Positions 9,201-17,698 of a stretch of 64,000 nucleotides of DNA are shown one piece after another. Under the pieces are notes generated by a model. That model was not told the origin of the DNA and ran no database searches. It was given only the letters and a program-made list of their open reading frames with translations. Position 1 is the first letter of the stretch. Every line of letters begins with the position of its first letter. Location of the stretch: positions 434,001 through 498,000 of the forward strand of contig NZ_CP102592.1 of assembly GCF_025666195.1 (NCBI RefSeq), read 5' to 3'. Origin of the DNA: Xanthomonas sp. CFBP 8443. GTDB lineage: Bacteria; Pseudomonadota; Gammaproteobacteria; Xanthomonadales; Xanthomonadaceae. The position numbers and the translations under genes were made by a program.

Positions 9201-10052
9201 ATGCTCGTCCGCGCCCTGCTCGTCGTCCTGACCATCCTCAATCTCGGCGTCGCGCTGTGGTGGGCGACGCAGCCGCAGACCCCCGCGCCGGCACCGCTGC
9301 CGACTCCGCCCGCCGGGGTGGCGACGCTGCAGCTGGTTCCGGCATCGCAGGCCGTGCCCGCGGCCGCGTCCGCGCCGCCGGCCCCCGTTGCGGCACCGGC
9401 ACTGGCACCAGCGCCTGCCACTGCCACCGCCGCGGCGCCGAGCGCCGCCGCTGCGGTTGCCGACGCGCCCGCAACAACTGCAGTGCCAGCAACCGCAACG
9501 CCCACGACCGCAGCGCCGACCGCTGCCGCGCCACCACCGCCCAAAGCGCCCAGCAACGCCGTGGCCGCCGCCGCGGAGCCTGCTGCGGCCCCCGTCTGCC
9601 TGAGCCTGGGCCCGTATCCGGACCGTGCCGCCGCCGAGGCCGCCGTCGCCACACTCGGCACCGCCGCCACGCGCCCGCGCCTGCGCGAGGTCGGCGACGA
9701 CGACGCCACCAGCTTCCGCGTGCTGCTGCCGACCATCGGCGGCGAGGACGGGGTCAAGGCCGCGGTCGAGCGCATCGTCGCCGCCGGCATCCGCGACTAC
9801 TACCCGATCCGCCAGGGCGAGGAAGCCGGCGCCATCGCGCTCGGCCAGTACCGCAGCCGCGAAGGCGCCGAACGCCGCCGCGCCGAACTGGCCAAGGCCG
9901 GCTTCAACGTCGACCTGGTCCCCAGCGGCGGCAGCGGCCAGTCGCGCTGGTGGCTGGACCTGCGCACGGCCTCCGCGGCACAGGCCGCCTCGCTGCGGCG
10001 GCAGCTCGGCGCGCAGCGCCAGCGCGCGCTGGACTGCGCCACGCTGCGCTAG
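9201..10052 (+). CDS. SPOR domain-containing membrane protein
   Basis: A 283-residue protein with an N-terminal signal-anchor (LLVVLTILNLGVALWWA, residues ~5-22). A long Ala/Pro/Thr low-complexity linker (residues ~25-130) spans the periplasm. The C-terminal part has two SPOR-like blocks: CLSLGPYPDRAAAEAAVATL and AGAIALGQYRSREGAERRRAELAKAGFNVDLV. SPOR domains bind denuded glycan strands at the septum, so a cell-division or wall-remodelling role is likely. It is encoded directly after birA-coaX and may share their transcript. Confidence 0.8.
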   Translation: MLVRALLVVLTILNLGVALWWATQPQTPAPAPLPTPPAGVATLQLVPASQAVPAAASAPPAPVAAPALAPAPATATAAAPSAAAAVADAPATTAVPATATPTTAAPTAAAPPPPKAPSNAVAAAAEPAAAPVCLSLGPYPDRAAAEAAVATLGTAATRPRLREVGDDDATSFRVLLPTIGGEDGVKAAVERIVAAGIRDYYPIRQGEEAGAIALGQYRSREGAERRRAELAKAGFNVDLVPSGGSGQSRWWLDLRTASAAQAASLRRQLGAQRQRALDCATLR

Positions 10053-10182
10053 AATGCCGCGCTGCGCATGCGCTTCGGTCTTCCGGGCCGGTGCGGATCG
10101 CGGCCCGCCGCCGCGATCTGCCGCGACGGCCTGCCAGCAGGTAGACTGCGACGGCCCGCAGCGCGGGCACTGCAGTCCTCGT

Positions 10183-10258
10183 GCCGCTTTAGCTCAGTCG
10201 GTAGAGCAACTGATTTGTAATCAGTAGGTCGTCCGTTCGATTCGGACAAGCGGCACCA
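10183..10258 (+). tRNA. tRNA-Thr (anticodon TGT)
   Basis: A 76-nt cloverleaf with encoded CCA. The 7-bp acceptor stem GCCGCTT pairs perfectly with AAGCGGC, followed by discriminator A and CCA at 10256-10258. The D-arm (GCTC...GAGC), the 5-bp anticodon stem (ACTGA/TCAGT) with loop TTTGTAA, and the T-arm (GTCCG TTCGATT CGGAC) are all intact. The anticodon TGT at 10216-10218 reads ACA/ACG threonine codons. No integrated element is seen at its 3' end. Confidence 0.97.
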
Positions 10259-10466
10259 TTCTCCTCGCGTCGTTCAGTGTGCGCCCGGCAGGCGCCGGCG
10301 CAATGCTCGCGTGTACGCGTTTGCCGCCGTGCGCCTTTCCATGGATTTTCCGGCAATGCGTCGCCGCACGCTGCGTACCGTCGGCGTTCGCCCTGCTGCG
10401 CCGCGGCGGGTCGCGCCGCGGGCGGCTCGCTAGACTGGCGCACATTTTTTGCTGGAGCACGTCCGC

Positions 10467-11390
10467 ATGAGTTCCTCTTTTCTGCCGGTGTCCCTGATCG
10501 GCGTTCCCACCGACATCGGCGCTGGTCACCGTGGCGCGCGCATGGGGCCGGAAGCGTTGCGCATCGCCGGCCTGCACGAGGCGCTGGCCGGTCGCGGCAT
10601 CGAAGTGCGCGACCTGGGCAACCTCGACGGCCCGCGCAATCCATGGCAATCCCCGGTCGCCGGCTACCGGCACCTGGACGAAGTGGTGGCCTGGAACCGT
10701 GCGCTGATGGACGCCAGCTACGCCGAGCTGCGCGCCGGGCGCATGCCGATCATGCTGGGCGGCGACCATTGCCTGGGCATCGGCTCGATCACCGCGGTGG
10801 CGCGGCATTGCCGCGAGCAGGGCCGCAAGCTGCGGGTGCTGTGGCTGGACGCGCATTCGGACTTCAACACCAGCGAGGTCACCCCGTCGGGCAACGTGCA
10901 TGGCATGCCGGTGGCCTGCCTGTGCGGGCTGGGTCCCAAGGCGCTGACCGAACTCGGCGGCGACGCGCCGGCGCTGCGCCCGGACCAGGTCCGGCAGATC
11001 GGCATCCGCTCGGTGGATCCGGACGAGAAGCGGCTGATCAAGCAGCACCGCATCGATGTGTACGACATGCGCTACATCGACGAGATGGGCATGAAGCGCA
11101 CCATGGAAGCGGCGCTGGACGGACTCGATGCCGACACCCACCTGCACGTCAGCTTCGACGTGGACTTCCTCGACCCCAGCATCGCGCCCGGCGTGGGCAC
11201 CACCGTGCCCGGCGGCCCCAACTACCGCGAAGCGCAGCTGGTGATGGAGATGATCGCCGACAGCGGGCGCATGGGCTCGCTGGACATCGTCGAACTCAAT
11301 CCGGTGCTGGACCATCGCAATCTGACCGCCGAACTGGCGGTGGACCTGGTCGAAAGCCTGTTCGGCAAGTCCACGCTGATGCGAGACTGA
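10467..11390 (+). CDS. rocF: Arginase (ureohydrolase family)
   Basis: A 307-residue enzyme that hydrolyses arginine to ornithine and urea at a binuclear manganese site. Metal ligands are visible as GGDHCLG (His101), DAHSDFNT (residues 128-135) and SFDVDFLDP (Asp231, Asp233). The GNVHGMP stretch is the arginase substrate loop, which favours arginase over agmatinase. The ATG at 10467 has GGAG 9 bp upstream; a TTG at 10449 is unlikely. A TAGACT box at 10431 could be its -10. It stands alone, without other arginine catabolism genes. Confidence 0.9.
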   Translation: MSSSFLPVSLIGVPTDIGAGHRGARMGPEALRIAGLHEALAGRGIEVRDLGNLDGPRNPWQSPVAGYRHLDEVVAWNRALMDASYAELRAGRMPIMLGGDHCLGIGSITAVARHCREQGRKLRVLWLDAHSDFNTSEVTPSGNVHGMPVACLCGLGPKALTELGGDAPALRPDQVRQIGIRSVDPDEKRLIKQHRIDVYDMRYIDEMGMKRTMEAALDGLDADTHLHVSFDVDFLDPSIAPGVGTTVPGGPNYREAQLVMEMIADSGRMGSLDIVELNPVLDHRNLTAELAVDLVESLFGKSTLMRD

Positions 11391-11536
11391 GTTGGGTTTC
11401 TGGAAGAAAACTGAACACTGGAGCGCTTCATTCACGTGAAATCCACAGTGGTGAAGTCAGATTCACCGCCAGACGGTAGCTCGGCAACGGCTATCGCCGC
11501 TGTCCCCTAGACCCGTCTTACTGCGAGGATTCCACG

Positions 11537-11689
11537 ATGAAGCGACTGCTCACCTTGATGATGCTGACCCTGTTCTGTGCGGGCATGCTGACTGGCTGCA
11601 ACACCATGGCCGGTGCCGGCAAAGACATGCAGAAGGCGGGCGAGAAGGTGGAAGACAAGGCGGGCGATTGCAGCGACGGCAAGTGCTGA
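11537..11689 (+). CDS. Entericidin-like small lipoprotein (copy 1)
   Basis: A 50-residue protein with a lipoprotein signal and lipobox LTGC, followed by NTMAGAGKDMQKAGEKVEDKAGD, the hallmark amphipathic helix of entericidin A/B. It ends with two extra Cys (DCSDGKC), which the second copy lacks. Entericidins are stationary-phase or stress-induced envelope lipoproteins; the toxin/antidote roles known in E. coli cannot be assigned from sequence. It was recovered by reading for the motif because it is short. A second copy lies 95 bp downstream. Confidence 0.85.
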   Translation: MKRLLTLMMLTLFCAGMLTGCNTMAGAGKDMQKAGEKVEDKAGDCSDGKC

Positions 11690-11784
11690 TCGATCGGCCG
11701 TAGTGGCTTCGCGTTTTCGATATCCAATGCGTTACCCAGACGCGGCTCGTGCCGCGTTCCCATGATCAACAAAGGAGTGAACCT

Positions 11785-11919
11785 ATGAAGCGTACTTTTG
11801 CGTGGATGCTGCTGGCGATGTTCTCGGTCGGCCTGCTGTCTGGCTGCAACACCGTTGCCGGTGCCGGCAAGGACGTGCAGAGCGCCGGCGAGAAGGTCGA
11901 AGACGCCGCCAAGAACTGA
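11785..11919 (+). CDS. Entericidin-like small lipoprotein (copy 2)
   Basis: A 44-residue lipoprotein with lipobox LSGC and the same core as copy 1 (NTVAGAGKDVQSAGEKVEDAAKN). A strong ribosome site AAAGGAG lies at 11771-11777. It is followed by a clear rho-independent terminator. The tandem arrangement with copy 1 looks like a local duplication that diverged in the tail, or like a two-component entericidin A/B set. Confidence 0.87.
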   Translation: MKRTFAWMLLAMFSVGLLSGCNTVAGAGKDVQSAGEKVEDAAKN

Positions 11920-11938
11920 GCCCCAGCGCTCGGTGACA

Positions 11939-11972
11939 AGAACGGGCCGGCTTTGCCGGCCCGTTTTTTTTG
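11939..11972 (+). terminator. Rho-independent terminator after the entericidin pair
   Basis: An 11-bp GC-rich stem (AACGGGCCGGC / GCCGGCCCGTT) with a TTT loop is followed by a run of T. It closes the entericidin transcript. Confidence 0.9.
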
Positions 11973-12114
11973 CGTCTCGTACATGCCATCGCCAGGTCCG
12001 GTAAATGGTTAACCGAACTCATGCGCCGTTGACGTCGTATCGACCGCATGGCAACGGCGCAGGCGCGATGCTCTGCGCGCGGTTCAGTCGCCGCGGACCA
12101 ACGAGAGCGATGCT

Positions 12115-12330
12115 ATGAACAAAGACATCATTTCCGGCAAGTGGACCCAGCTCAAAGGCAAGATCAAGGCCCAGTGGGGCGATCTGACCGACGACGATTT
12201 CGACGTGGCCGAAGGCAATGCCCAATACCTGTCGGGCAAGCTGCAGGAACGCTATGGCTGGGATCGCGACCGCGCCGAAAAAGAGGTGCGTACCTTCCAG
12301 GACAGCCTGGACAAGGAATACCGCAACTGA
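12115..12330 (+). CDS. CsbD family stress protein
   Basis: A 71-residue acidic/charged protein with the CsbD pattern: [34 protein letters not shown] and [16 protein letters not shown]. Members are abundant small helical proteins induced by general stress (sigma-B controlled in Bacillus, RpoS-linked in Gram-negatives). The molecular role is unknown. Its position next to the entericidin genes fits a stationary-phase cluster. It is followed by its own terminator. Confidence 0.92.
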   Translation: MNKDIISGKWTQLKGKIKAQWGDLTDDDFDVAEGNAQYLSGKLQERYGWDRDRAEKEVRTFQDSLDKEYRN

Positions 12331-12352
12331 GGCGATCCATGCGCCTTGCACC

Positions 12353-12386
12353 GGAACGGGCCGCGAGTGCGGCCCGTTCCTTTTTC
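12353..12386 (+). terminator. Rho-independent terminator after csbD-like gene
   Basis: A 12-bp stem (GGAACGGGCCGC / GCGGCCCGTTCC) with a GAGT loop is followed by TTTTT. Just beyond it lies the 3' end of the convergent gene at 12407. Confidence 0.9.
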
Positions 12387-12406
12387 GCGCCTACATGTGC
12401 GCGGGC

Positions 12407-13240
12407 TCAGCGCGCCGGCGGATCCGGCACGAAGTCGCCGGGAAAGGCATGCGGTGCGTCGGCCACGCGCGGGTACGGCCGCGACCGCGGGATCACCCCG
12501 CGTGCGATCAGCCGTGCGCGGCTGTCGTAACGTAGCTGCACGCGCTGCTGCGGCACCTCGCTGGCGCGTTCGAATTCGGTAGTGCTGGACGGCGACCATT
12601 CGCGTTCGCCATGGCCTGTGCCCAGGCGCTGCACCGCGCCCAGCGCGGCATCGCTTTCCTGGGCGCGCGCCGCCACCGGTGCCGGTGTTTGCGCCGGCGC
12701 GGCAGCGCTTTCCCGGCGCTCCTCGATGCTTGCCTGCGGCACGATGCGTGGCGCTTCGTCGAACACCGCCATGCCGATCACGCCGACGTTGTCGGGGCGG
12801 CCGGTGCGCGCGGCGTAGCTGTCGGCCAGGTCGGTGAACACGAACTGCGCGATCTCGCGCTGCGACTTGCGCCAGCCGGCGATCTCGGTGCTCTGCCACG
12901 GCGCCAGCACATAGCCGCGCTGGTCGCTGGAGGCCGTCTCGCCGCTGACTGCGTTGACTCCGTCCACCGACAGCACCACCAGCACGCGGCGGCCGGTGAG
13001 GTTGCTCAGGCGCAGCGCATAGCGGTGGCCGGGCGTGGCGGCGACCCAGCGCTGGCCGCGCTGCACGTGCTGCGGCAGATCGGCGCCGTCGTCGCGGTCG
13101 ATCACGCTCAGGGCGACCAGCGACGCGGACGGCGGCGGTGCAGGGTAGGGGCGGAAACCGCACAGCAGGCCGATACACAGCAGGGCGATCGAGATCGGGC
13201 CGATCGGGCGGGTTGGAAGCAGGCGGAAGAGCGTGCGCAT
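12407..13240 (-). CDS. Exported or anchored hypothetical protein
   Basis: A 277-residue protein with an N-terminal hydrophobic segment (IGPISIALLCIGLLCGF, residues ~14-30). The first half contains GHRYALRLSNLTGRRVLVVLSVDGVNAVSGE and SDQRGYVLAPWQSTEIAGWRKS. It then continues AQFVFTDLADSYAARTGRPDNVGVIGMAVF; this layout is found in conserved proteobacterial hypotheticals with a DUF4384-like beta domain. The second half is low-complexity and ends SRPYPRVADAPHAFPGDFVPDPPAR. A role in assembly of surface polymers or stress cannot be shown. It is divergent from trpS. Confidence 0.6.
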   Translation of the reverse strand: MRTLFRLLPTRPIGPISIALLCIGLLCGFRPYPAPPPSASLVALSVIDRDDGADLPQHVQRGQRWVAATPGHRYALRLSNLTGRRVLVVLSVDGVNAVSGETASSDQRGYVLAPWQSTEIAGWRKSQREIAQFVFTDLADSYAARTGRPDNVGVIGMAVFDEAPRIVPQASIEERRESAAAPAQTPAPVAARAQESDAALGAVQRLGTGHGEREWSPSSTTEFERASEVPQQRVQLRYDSRARLIARGVIPRSRPYPRVADAPHAFPGDFVPDPPAR

Positions 13241-13348
13241 CGGGGCGACTCCGGGAAGGGACCTGGCATTGAACGCGCCATGCGCCGGAACGGGGTTGCC
13301 GCGCAGCGGTTAAACTCGCCGGGTTTTCTTCCGGCTTCGATTCCCCGC

Positions 13349-14641
13349 ATGACCACCCGCGTCCTCACCGGCATCACCCCCTCCGGCACCCCGCACCTGG
13401 GCAACTACGTCGGCGCGATCCGCCCGGCACTGCAGGCCAGCCTGCGTCCGGGTATCGAGAGCTTCTATTTCCTGGCCGACCTGCACAGCCTGATCAAGGC
13501 GCAGGACCCGGCGCGCACCCAGCGCTCGACCCTGGAGATCGCCGCGTCGTGGCTGGCGGCCGGGCTGGATCCGTCGAAGGTGTGGTTCTACCGCCAGTCC
13601 GACGTGCCGGAAACCAACGAGCTGACCTGGTTCCTGACCTGCGTCGCCGGCAAGGGCCTGCTCAACCGCGCCCATGCCTACAAGGCGGCGGTGGACAAGA
13701 ACCGCGCCGACGGCGAGGACGACGATGCCGGGATCAGCGCCGGGCTGTTCATGTACCCGGTGCTGATGGCCGCCGACATCCTGCTGTTCAACGCGCAGCA
13801 GGTGCCGGTGGGCCGCGACCAGATCCAGCACATCGAGATGGCGCGCGATATCGGCCAGCGTTTCAACCACGTCTACGGCCGCGATTACTTCACCCTGCCC
13901 GAAGCGCTGATCGACGAGCAGGTGGCCACCTTGCCCGGGCTGGACGGGCGCAAGATGAGCAAGAGCTACGACAACACGATTCCGTTGTTCGCCCCGCGCG
14001 AGGAACTGAAGAAGCACGTGTTCGCCATCGTCACCGATTCGCGCGCGCCCGGCGAGGCGAAGGAGACCGAGGGCTCGGCGCTGTTCCAGCTGTACCAGGC
14101 CTTCGCCAGCGCCGAGGAGGCCGCCGCGTTCGCGCAGGCCTTCGCCGGCGGCATCGGCTGGGGCGAGGCCAAGCAGCAGTTGTTCGAGCGCATCGACGCC
14201 GAGATCGCGCCGATGCGCGAGCGCTACGAGGCGCTGATGGCGCGCCCGGGCGAGATCGAGGCGATCCTGCGCGACAACGCGCAGCGCCTGCGTGCGCGCT
14301 ATGCCACGCCGTTCCTGGCCGAATTGCGGCATGCGGTGGGCCTGCGCGACCTGTCGCTGCGCGAGGCGGAACAGGCCGATGCCGCGCAGGCCAAGCAGGC
14401 GCTGCCGAGCTTCAAGCAGTACCGTGAGGGCGACGGCCGCTTCTACTTCAAGCTGCTCGACGGCGAAGGCGCGTTGCTGCTGCAGAGCGGCGGCTTCGAT
14501 TCGCCGCGCGAGGCCGGACGCGTGATCGGCGTGCTCAAGCAGGCGGCGCAGGCCGATGCGTTGCAGGCCGCCGGAATCACCCTGGCGGTGCCGGCCGACG
14601 CCGTGCTGGCCGCGCTGCAGCGGCTGCGCGACGCGGGCTGA
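13349..14641 (+). CDS. trpS: Tryptophanyl-tRNA synthetase (long xanthomonad form)
   Basis: A 430-residue class Ic synthetase that charges tRNA-Trp. The HIGH equivalent is TPHLGNY near the N-terminus, and KMSKS is intact at residues 202-206 (GRKMSKSYDN). It is about 100 residues longer than the E. coli enzyme. The extra C-terminal part contains FKQYREGDGRFYFKLLDGEGALLLQSGGFDSPREAG, a small added domain seen in some proteobacterial TrpRS. The ATG at 13349 starts the conserved MTTRVLTGITPSG; a TTAAACT -10-like box lies ~35 bp upstream. Confidence 0.95.
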   Translation: MTTRVLTGITPSGTPHLGNYVGAIRPALQASLRPGIESFYFLADLHSLIKAQDPARTQRSTLEIAASWLAAGLDPSKVWFYRQSDVPETNELTWFLTCVAGKGLLNRAHAYKAAVDKNRADGEDDDAGISAGLFMYPVLMAADILLFNAQQVPVGRDQIQHIEMARDIGQRFNHVYGRDYFTLPEALIDEQVATLPGLDGRKMSKSYDNTIPLFAPREELKKHVFAIVTDSRAPGEAKETEGSALFQLYQAFASAEEAAAFAQAFAGGIGWGEAKQQLFERIDAEIAPMRERYEALMARPGEIEAILRDNAQRLRARYATPFLAELRHAVGLRDLSLREAEQADAAQAKQALPSFKQYREGDGRFYFKLLDGEGALLLQSGGFDSPREAGRVIGVLKQAAQADALQAAGITLAVPADAVLAALQRLRDAG

Positions 14642-14677
14642 GGGTTACGTCGCCGCAGTCACGGCCAGGCGTGTGTG

Positions 14678-14744
14678 TGTGGGAGGGACGTCAGTCCCGA
14701 CGAGGCTTTGGCGGCAATGCGTCGGGACTGACGTCCCTCCCACA
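14678..14744. repeat. Inverted pair of 24-bp palindromes after trpS
   Basis: Two copies of the dispersed palindrome (core GGGACGTCAGTCCC) face each other at 14678-14701 and 14721-14744. The pair can fold as a 24-bp outer stem and probably forms the 3' end of the trpS transcript. It is the GGGAC variant of the family seen in the large arrays. Confidence 0.9.
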
Positions 14745-14892
14745 AAAGCACTGGGATCGCAGCTGGCTGTAACGGAGGGGCACCCGCGCCGCAGTCTCCA
14801 GGATTGCATGTCCCGATGACGATGCACGGGCCGTGGGATTGCCTGGAGGCCGACGCGTACCGTGCAGGGCTGGCAACGGCCTCCATACGGCC

Positions 14893-14898
14893 TAGAAT
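14893..14898 (+). promoter_or_regulatory. TAGAAT -10 box upstream of the MBL-fold gene
   Basis: TAGAAT lies 28 bp before the ATG at 14927. A CTGGCA at 14870-14875, 17 bp upstream, is a partial match to a -35 element. If used, transcription would start near 14905, which excludes the ATG codons further upstream and supports the chosen start. Confidence 0.4.
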
Positions 14899-14926
14899 GG
14901 ACCTTCGCCCAGCCACCGCCTTGCGC

Positions 14927-15850
14927 ATGCCACGCGATCCCAGCATCCATCTCATCGACACCGGCTTCCAGCGCGCGCAGTTCGATGCGGCCTACCTGAT
15001 CGTGGAGCACGGCCGCGGCGCGTTCGTCGATTGCGGCACCAGCCATTCGCTGCCGACCATGCTGGCCGCGCTCGACGGCGCCGGCCTGGCGCCGGGCGAT
15101 GTGGACTGGCTGATCCTGACCCACGTGCACCTGGACCATGCCGGCGGCGCCGGTGCGCTGCTGCAGCGGTTGCCGAATGCGCGCCTGCTGGTGCATCCGC
15201 GCGGCGCGCCGCACATGATCGACCCGACGCGGCTGATCGCCGGTGCCACCGCGGTGTACGGCGAAGCCGAGATCGCGCGCAGCTACGGCACGATCCTGCC
15301 GGTGGCGGCCGAACGCGTCGTCGTCGCCGAGGACGGCCATCGGCTGTGGCTGGGCGAGCGCGAGCTGCTGTGCATCGATACGCCCGGCCACGCGCGCCAC
15401 CATCTGTGCGTGTGGGACGCGCGCAGCCGCAGCTGGTTCAGCGGCGACACCTTCGGGCTGTCGTACCGCGAGCTGGACAGCGCGCAGGGCGCGTTCGTGA
15501 TCCCGACCTCCTCGCCGGTGCAGTTCGATCCGGAAGCGATGCGTGCCTCGATCCAGCGCATGCTCGGTTATGCGCCGGACACGCTGTATCTTACCCATTA
15601 CGGCGCGGTCGGCGCGGCAGAGACATTGGCCGCGGATCTGTTCGAGCAACTCGAGGCGATGGTGGCGATCGCGCGCGGCTGCGACGGCCATTCCGATCGC
15701 CATCGCTGCCTGGTCGCGGCGTTGACCGCGCTGTACCTGGAGCGCGCGCGACTGCATGGCTGCCCGCTCGACGACGCTGGCGTGGAGCAGGTGCTGCGGA
15801 TGGACATCGAACTCAATGCGCAGGGCCTGGCCTGCTGGCTGGATCGCTGA
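14927..15850 (+). CDS. MBL-fold metallo-hydrolase
   Basis: A 307-residue protein with the metallo-beta-lactamase core THVHLDHAGG (residues 65-74), a later metal-binding His in TPGHARHH, and Asp in SWFSGDTFG. It lacks a signal peptide, so it is cytosolic. The layout resembles glyoxalase II-like or lactonase-like MBL hydrolases, but no substrate can be named. The C-terminal ~70 residues are helical (ETLAADLFEQLEAMVAI). The start at 14927 follows the proposed promoter; ATG 14897 would add 10 residues. Confidence 0.82.
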   Translation: MPRDPSIHLIDTGFQRAQFDAAYLIVEHGRGAFVDCGTSHSLPTMLAALDGAGLAPGDVDWLILTHVHLDHAGGAGALLQRLPNARLLVHPRGAPHMIDPTRLIAGATAVYGEAEIARSYGTILPVAAERVVVAEDGHRLWLGERELLCIDTPGHARHHLCVWDARSRSWFSGDTFGLSYRELDSAQGAFVIPTSSPVQFDPEAMRASIQRMLGYAPDTLYLTHYGAVGAAETLAADLFEQLEAMVAIARGCDGHSDRHRCLVAALTALYLERARLHGCPLDDAGVEQVLRMDIELNAQGLACWLDR

Positions 15851-15855
15851 AAGGC

Positions 15856-15890
15856 CGGGATTCGTGATTTGGGATTCGGGATTGGGAAAA
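15856..15890. repeat. GGGATTCGGGATT-type short tandem repeat
   Basis: A degenerate run of ~7-9 bp units (GGGATTC, GTGATTT, GGGATTC, GGGATTGGG) directly after the MBL gene. The same type of repeat recurs at 20539-20572, in inverse orientation at 20625-20655, and as a related run at ~40151-40185, so it is a second dispersed family. Confidence 0.75.
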
Positions 15891-15989
15891 GCGTGTGTCT
15901 GCGCTTCTCGTGTCTCGATCCACGTCATTGCTGTTTCGTGACGGCGTCACGCTCTACACTGTGCAACCAGGTTTTTTCAGGTCTTCGCC

Positions 15990-17654
15990 GTGAATCCGAT
16001 GCGCATGTTGCTGCTGTCCGCCTGTCTGTTCATGGGAGGCGCCGCGCAGGCGGCCAATGAGGCGCTGCCCGGCGGCGGCATCGATGCCGAAGCGCTGCAG
16101 CGGCATGTGCGCACGCTGGCCTCCGATGCGTTCGAGGGCCGCGCGCCGGCCACGCCGGGCGAGGACAAGACCATCGCCTATCTCAGCGAACAGTTCCGCC
16201 TGGCCGGGGTGCAACCGGCGGGCGACGACGGCGGCTGGACCCAGGCGGTGCCGCTGGTGCGCGCGCAGGTGGACGGACCGGTGACCGCGACGCTGCGCGT
16301 GGCCGGTGCGTCGCAGGCGCTGGTCAACGGCGAGGACGTGGTGCTGCAGAGCCTGCGGCCCGGTGCCAAGGTGGCGCTGAAGGATGCGCCGCTGGTGTTC
16401 GTCGGCTACGGCATCCATGCGCCCGAGCGCGGCTGGGACGATTACAAGGGCGTGGACCTGAAAGGCAAGATCGCGGTGATGCTGATCAACGATGCCGATT
16501 TCGAGACGCCGCAGCCCGGCGCCTTCGATGGCCGCGCGGTCACCTACTACGGGCGCTGGACCTACAAGTACGAGGAAGCCGCGCGGCAGGGCGCGGCCGG
16601 CGTGCTGATCGTGCACGAGACCGCGCCGGCGGCGTACGGCTGGGCCACGGTGAAGAGTTCCGGGTTGTCGCCGCTGTTCGACATCGAGCGCAGCGACGCG
16701 CAGGCGCGTGCGCAGCACGTGCCGGTGCGCGGCTGGATGCAACGCGCGCTGGCGGTGTCGCTGTTCCAGCGCGCCGGGCTGGATTTCGAGGCGGAGAAGC
16801 GACGTGCGCAGCGCGCCGACTTCCGCCCGCAGGCGCTGGGCGATGCGGCGCTGTCGGTGCGTTTCGCGCTCAAGCGCGAGCGTGTGGTCACCCACAACGT
16901 GGTCGCCAAGCTGGAAGGCGCCACGCATCCGGAGGAGACCGTCATCTACTCGGCGCACTGGGACGCGTTCGGCCTCGGCGCGGCCGATGCCGGCGGCGAC
17001 CGCATCCGCCGCGGCGCGGTCGACAACGCCACCGGCGTGGCCAGCGTGCTGGAACTGGCGCGAGTGTTCGCGGCCGGTCCGCGGCCGCAGCGCACGCTGT
17101 ACTTCATCGCCCTGACCGCCGAGGAAAAGGGCCTGCTCGGCGCGACCTACTACGCCGCGCATCCGCTGGCGCCGCTGGCCACCACCGTGGCGGTGATCAA
17201 CAGCGAGATGTTCAGCCCCGACGGCGCCACCCGCAACGTCGCCTCGTGGGGCCGCGGACGCGTGTCGCTGGAGCGCGATCTGGCCGCGGCGGCGCAGGCG
17301 CGCGGCCGCGCCTATTCGCCGGATCCGAACCTGGAGGCGGGCTTCTTCTATCGCGCCGACCACTTCGCCTTCGCCCGCGCCGGGGTGCCGGCGATCACGG
17401 TGGGGCCTGGCCTGGACAAGCTGGACGGCGGCGTGGCCGCCGGCAAGGCGATCCGCGATCGCTATTTCGCCGAGTGCTACCACCAGCCCTGCGATCGCTG
17501 GAGCGCATCCTGGGATCCGGCCGGGCATGCCGCCGACACGCTGCTGCTGTACGACCTGGGCCAGCGCCTGGCCGACAGCCGCGAGTGGCCGCGCTGGGAC
17601 GACGGCTCGGAGTTCAAGCCGGCGCGCGATGCGAGCGAGGCGGCGCGGCGCTGA
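15990..17654 (+). CDS. M28 family zinc aminopeptidase with PA domain
   Basis: A 554-residue exported peptidase with a signal peptide (MLLLSACLFMGGAAQAA). Residues ~110-260 form a protease-associated insert (FVGYGIHAPERGWDDYKGVDLKGKIAVML). The M28 zinc core follows: YSAHWDAFG (His, then Asp), GAVDNATGVAS (bridging Asp), TAEEKGLLGA (catalytic and ligand Glu), VINSEMFSPDGATRN and HFAFARAGVPA (final His). The third ligand position reads Asn-Ser-Glu instead of the usual Asn-x-Asp. The start is GTG 15990 or ATG 15999. It probably removes N-terminal residues in the periplasm or outside the cell. Confidence 0.87.
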   Translation: MNPMRMLLLSACLFMGGAAQAANEALPGGGIDAEALQRHVRTLASDAFEGRAPATPGEDKTIAYLSEQFRLAGVQPAGDDGGWTQAVPLVRAQVDGPVTATLRVAGASQALVNGEDVVLQSLRPGAKVALKDAPLVFVGYGIHAPERGWDDYKGVDLKGKIAVMLINDADFETPQPGAFDGRAVTYYGRWTYKYEEAARQGAAGVLIVHETAPAAYGWATVKSSGLSPLFDIERSDAQARAQHVPVRGWMQRALAVSLFQRAGLDFEAEKRRAQRADFRPQALGDAALSVRFALKRERVVTHNVVAKLEGATHPEETVIYSAHWDAFGLGAADAGGDRIRRGAVDNATGVASVLELARVFAAGPRPQRTLYFIALTAEEKGLLGATYYAAHPLAPLATTVAVINSEMFSPDGATRNVASWGRGRVSLERDLAAAAQARGRAYSPDPNLEAGFFYRADHFAFARAGVPAITVGPGLDKLDGGVAAGKAIRDRYFAECYHQPCDRWSASWDPAGHAADTLLLYDLGQRLADSREWPRWDDGSEFKPARDASEAARR

Positions 17655-17698
17655 GGTGGTGACTGTGACTGTGGCTGCGGTTGGGGTGGGTGTCGCGC

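Noticed and set aside
10183..10258. tRNA-Thr as an integration site
   Set aside because: No duplicated tRNA 3' end, integrase or composition shift follows it.
11251..11536. Extra gene between arginase and the entericidin pair
   Set aside because: The gap is short, has no supported frame and contains only a TTCACGTGAA palindrome that I cannot interpret.
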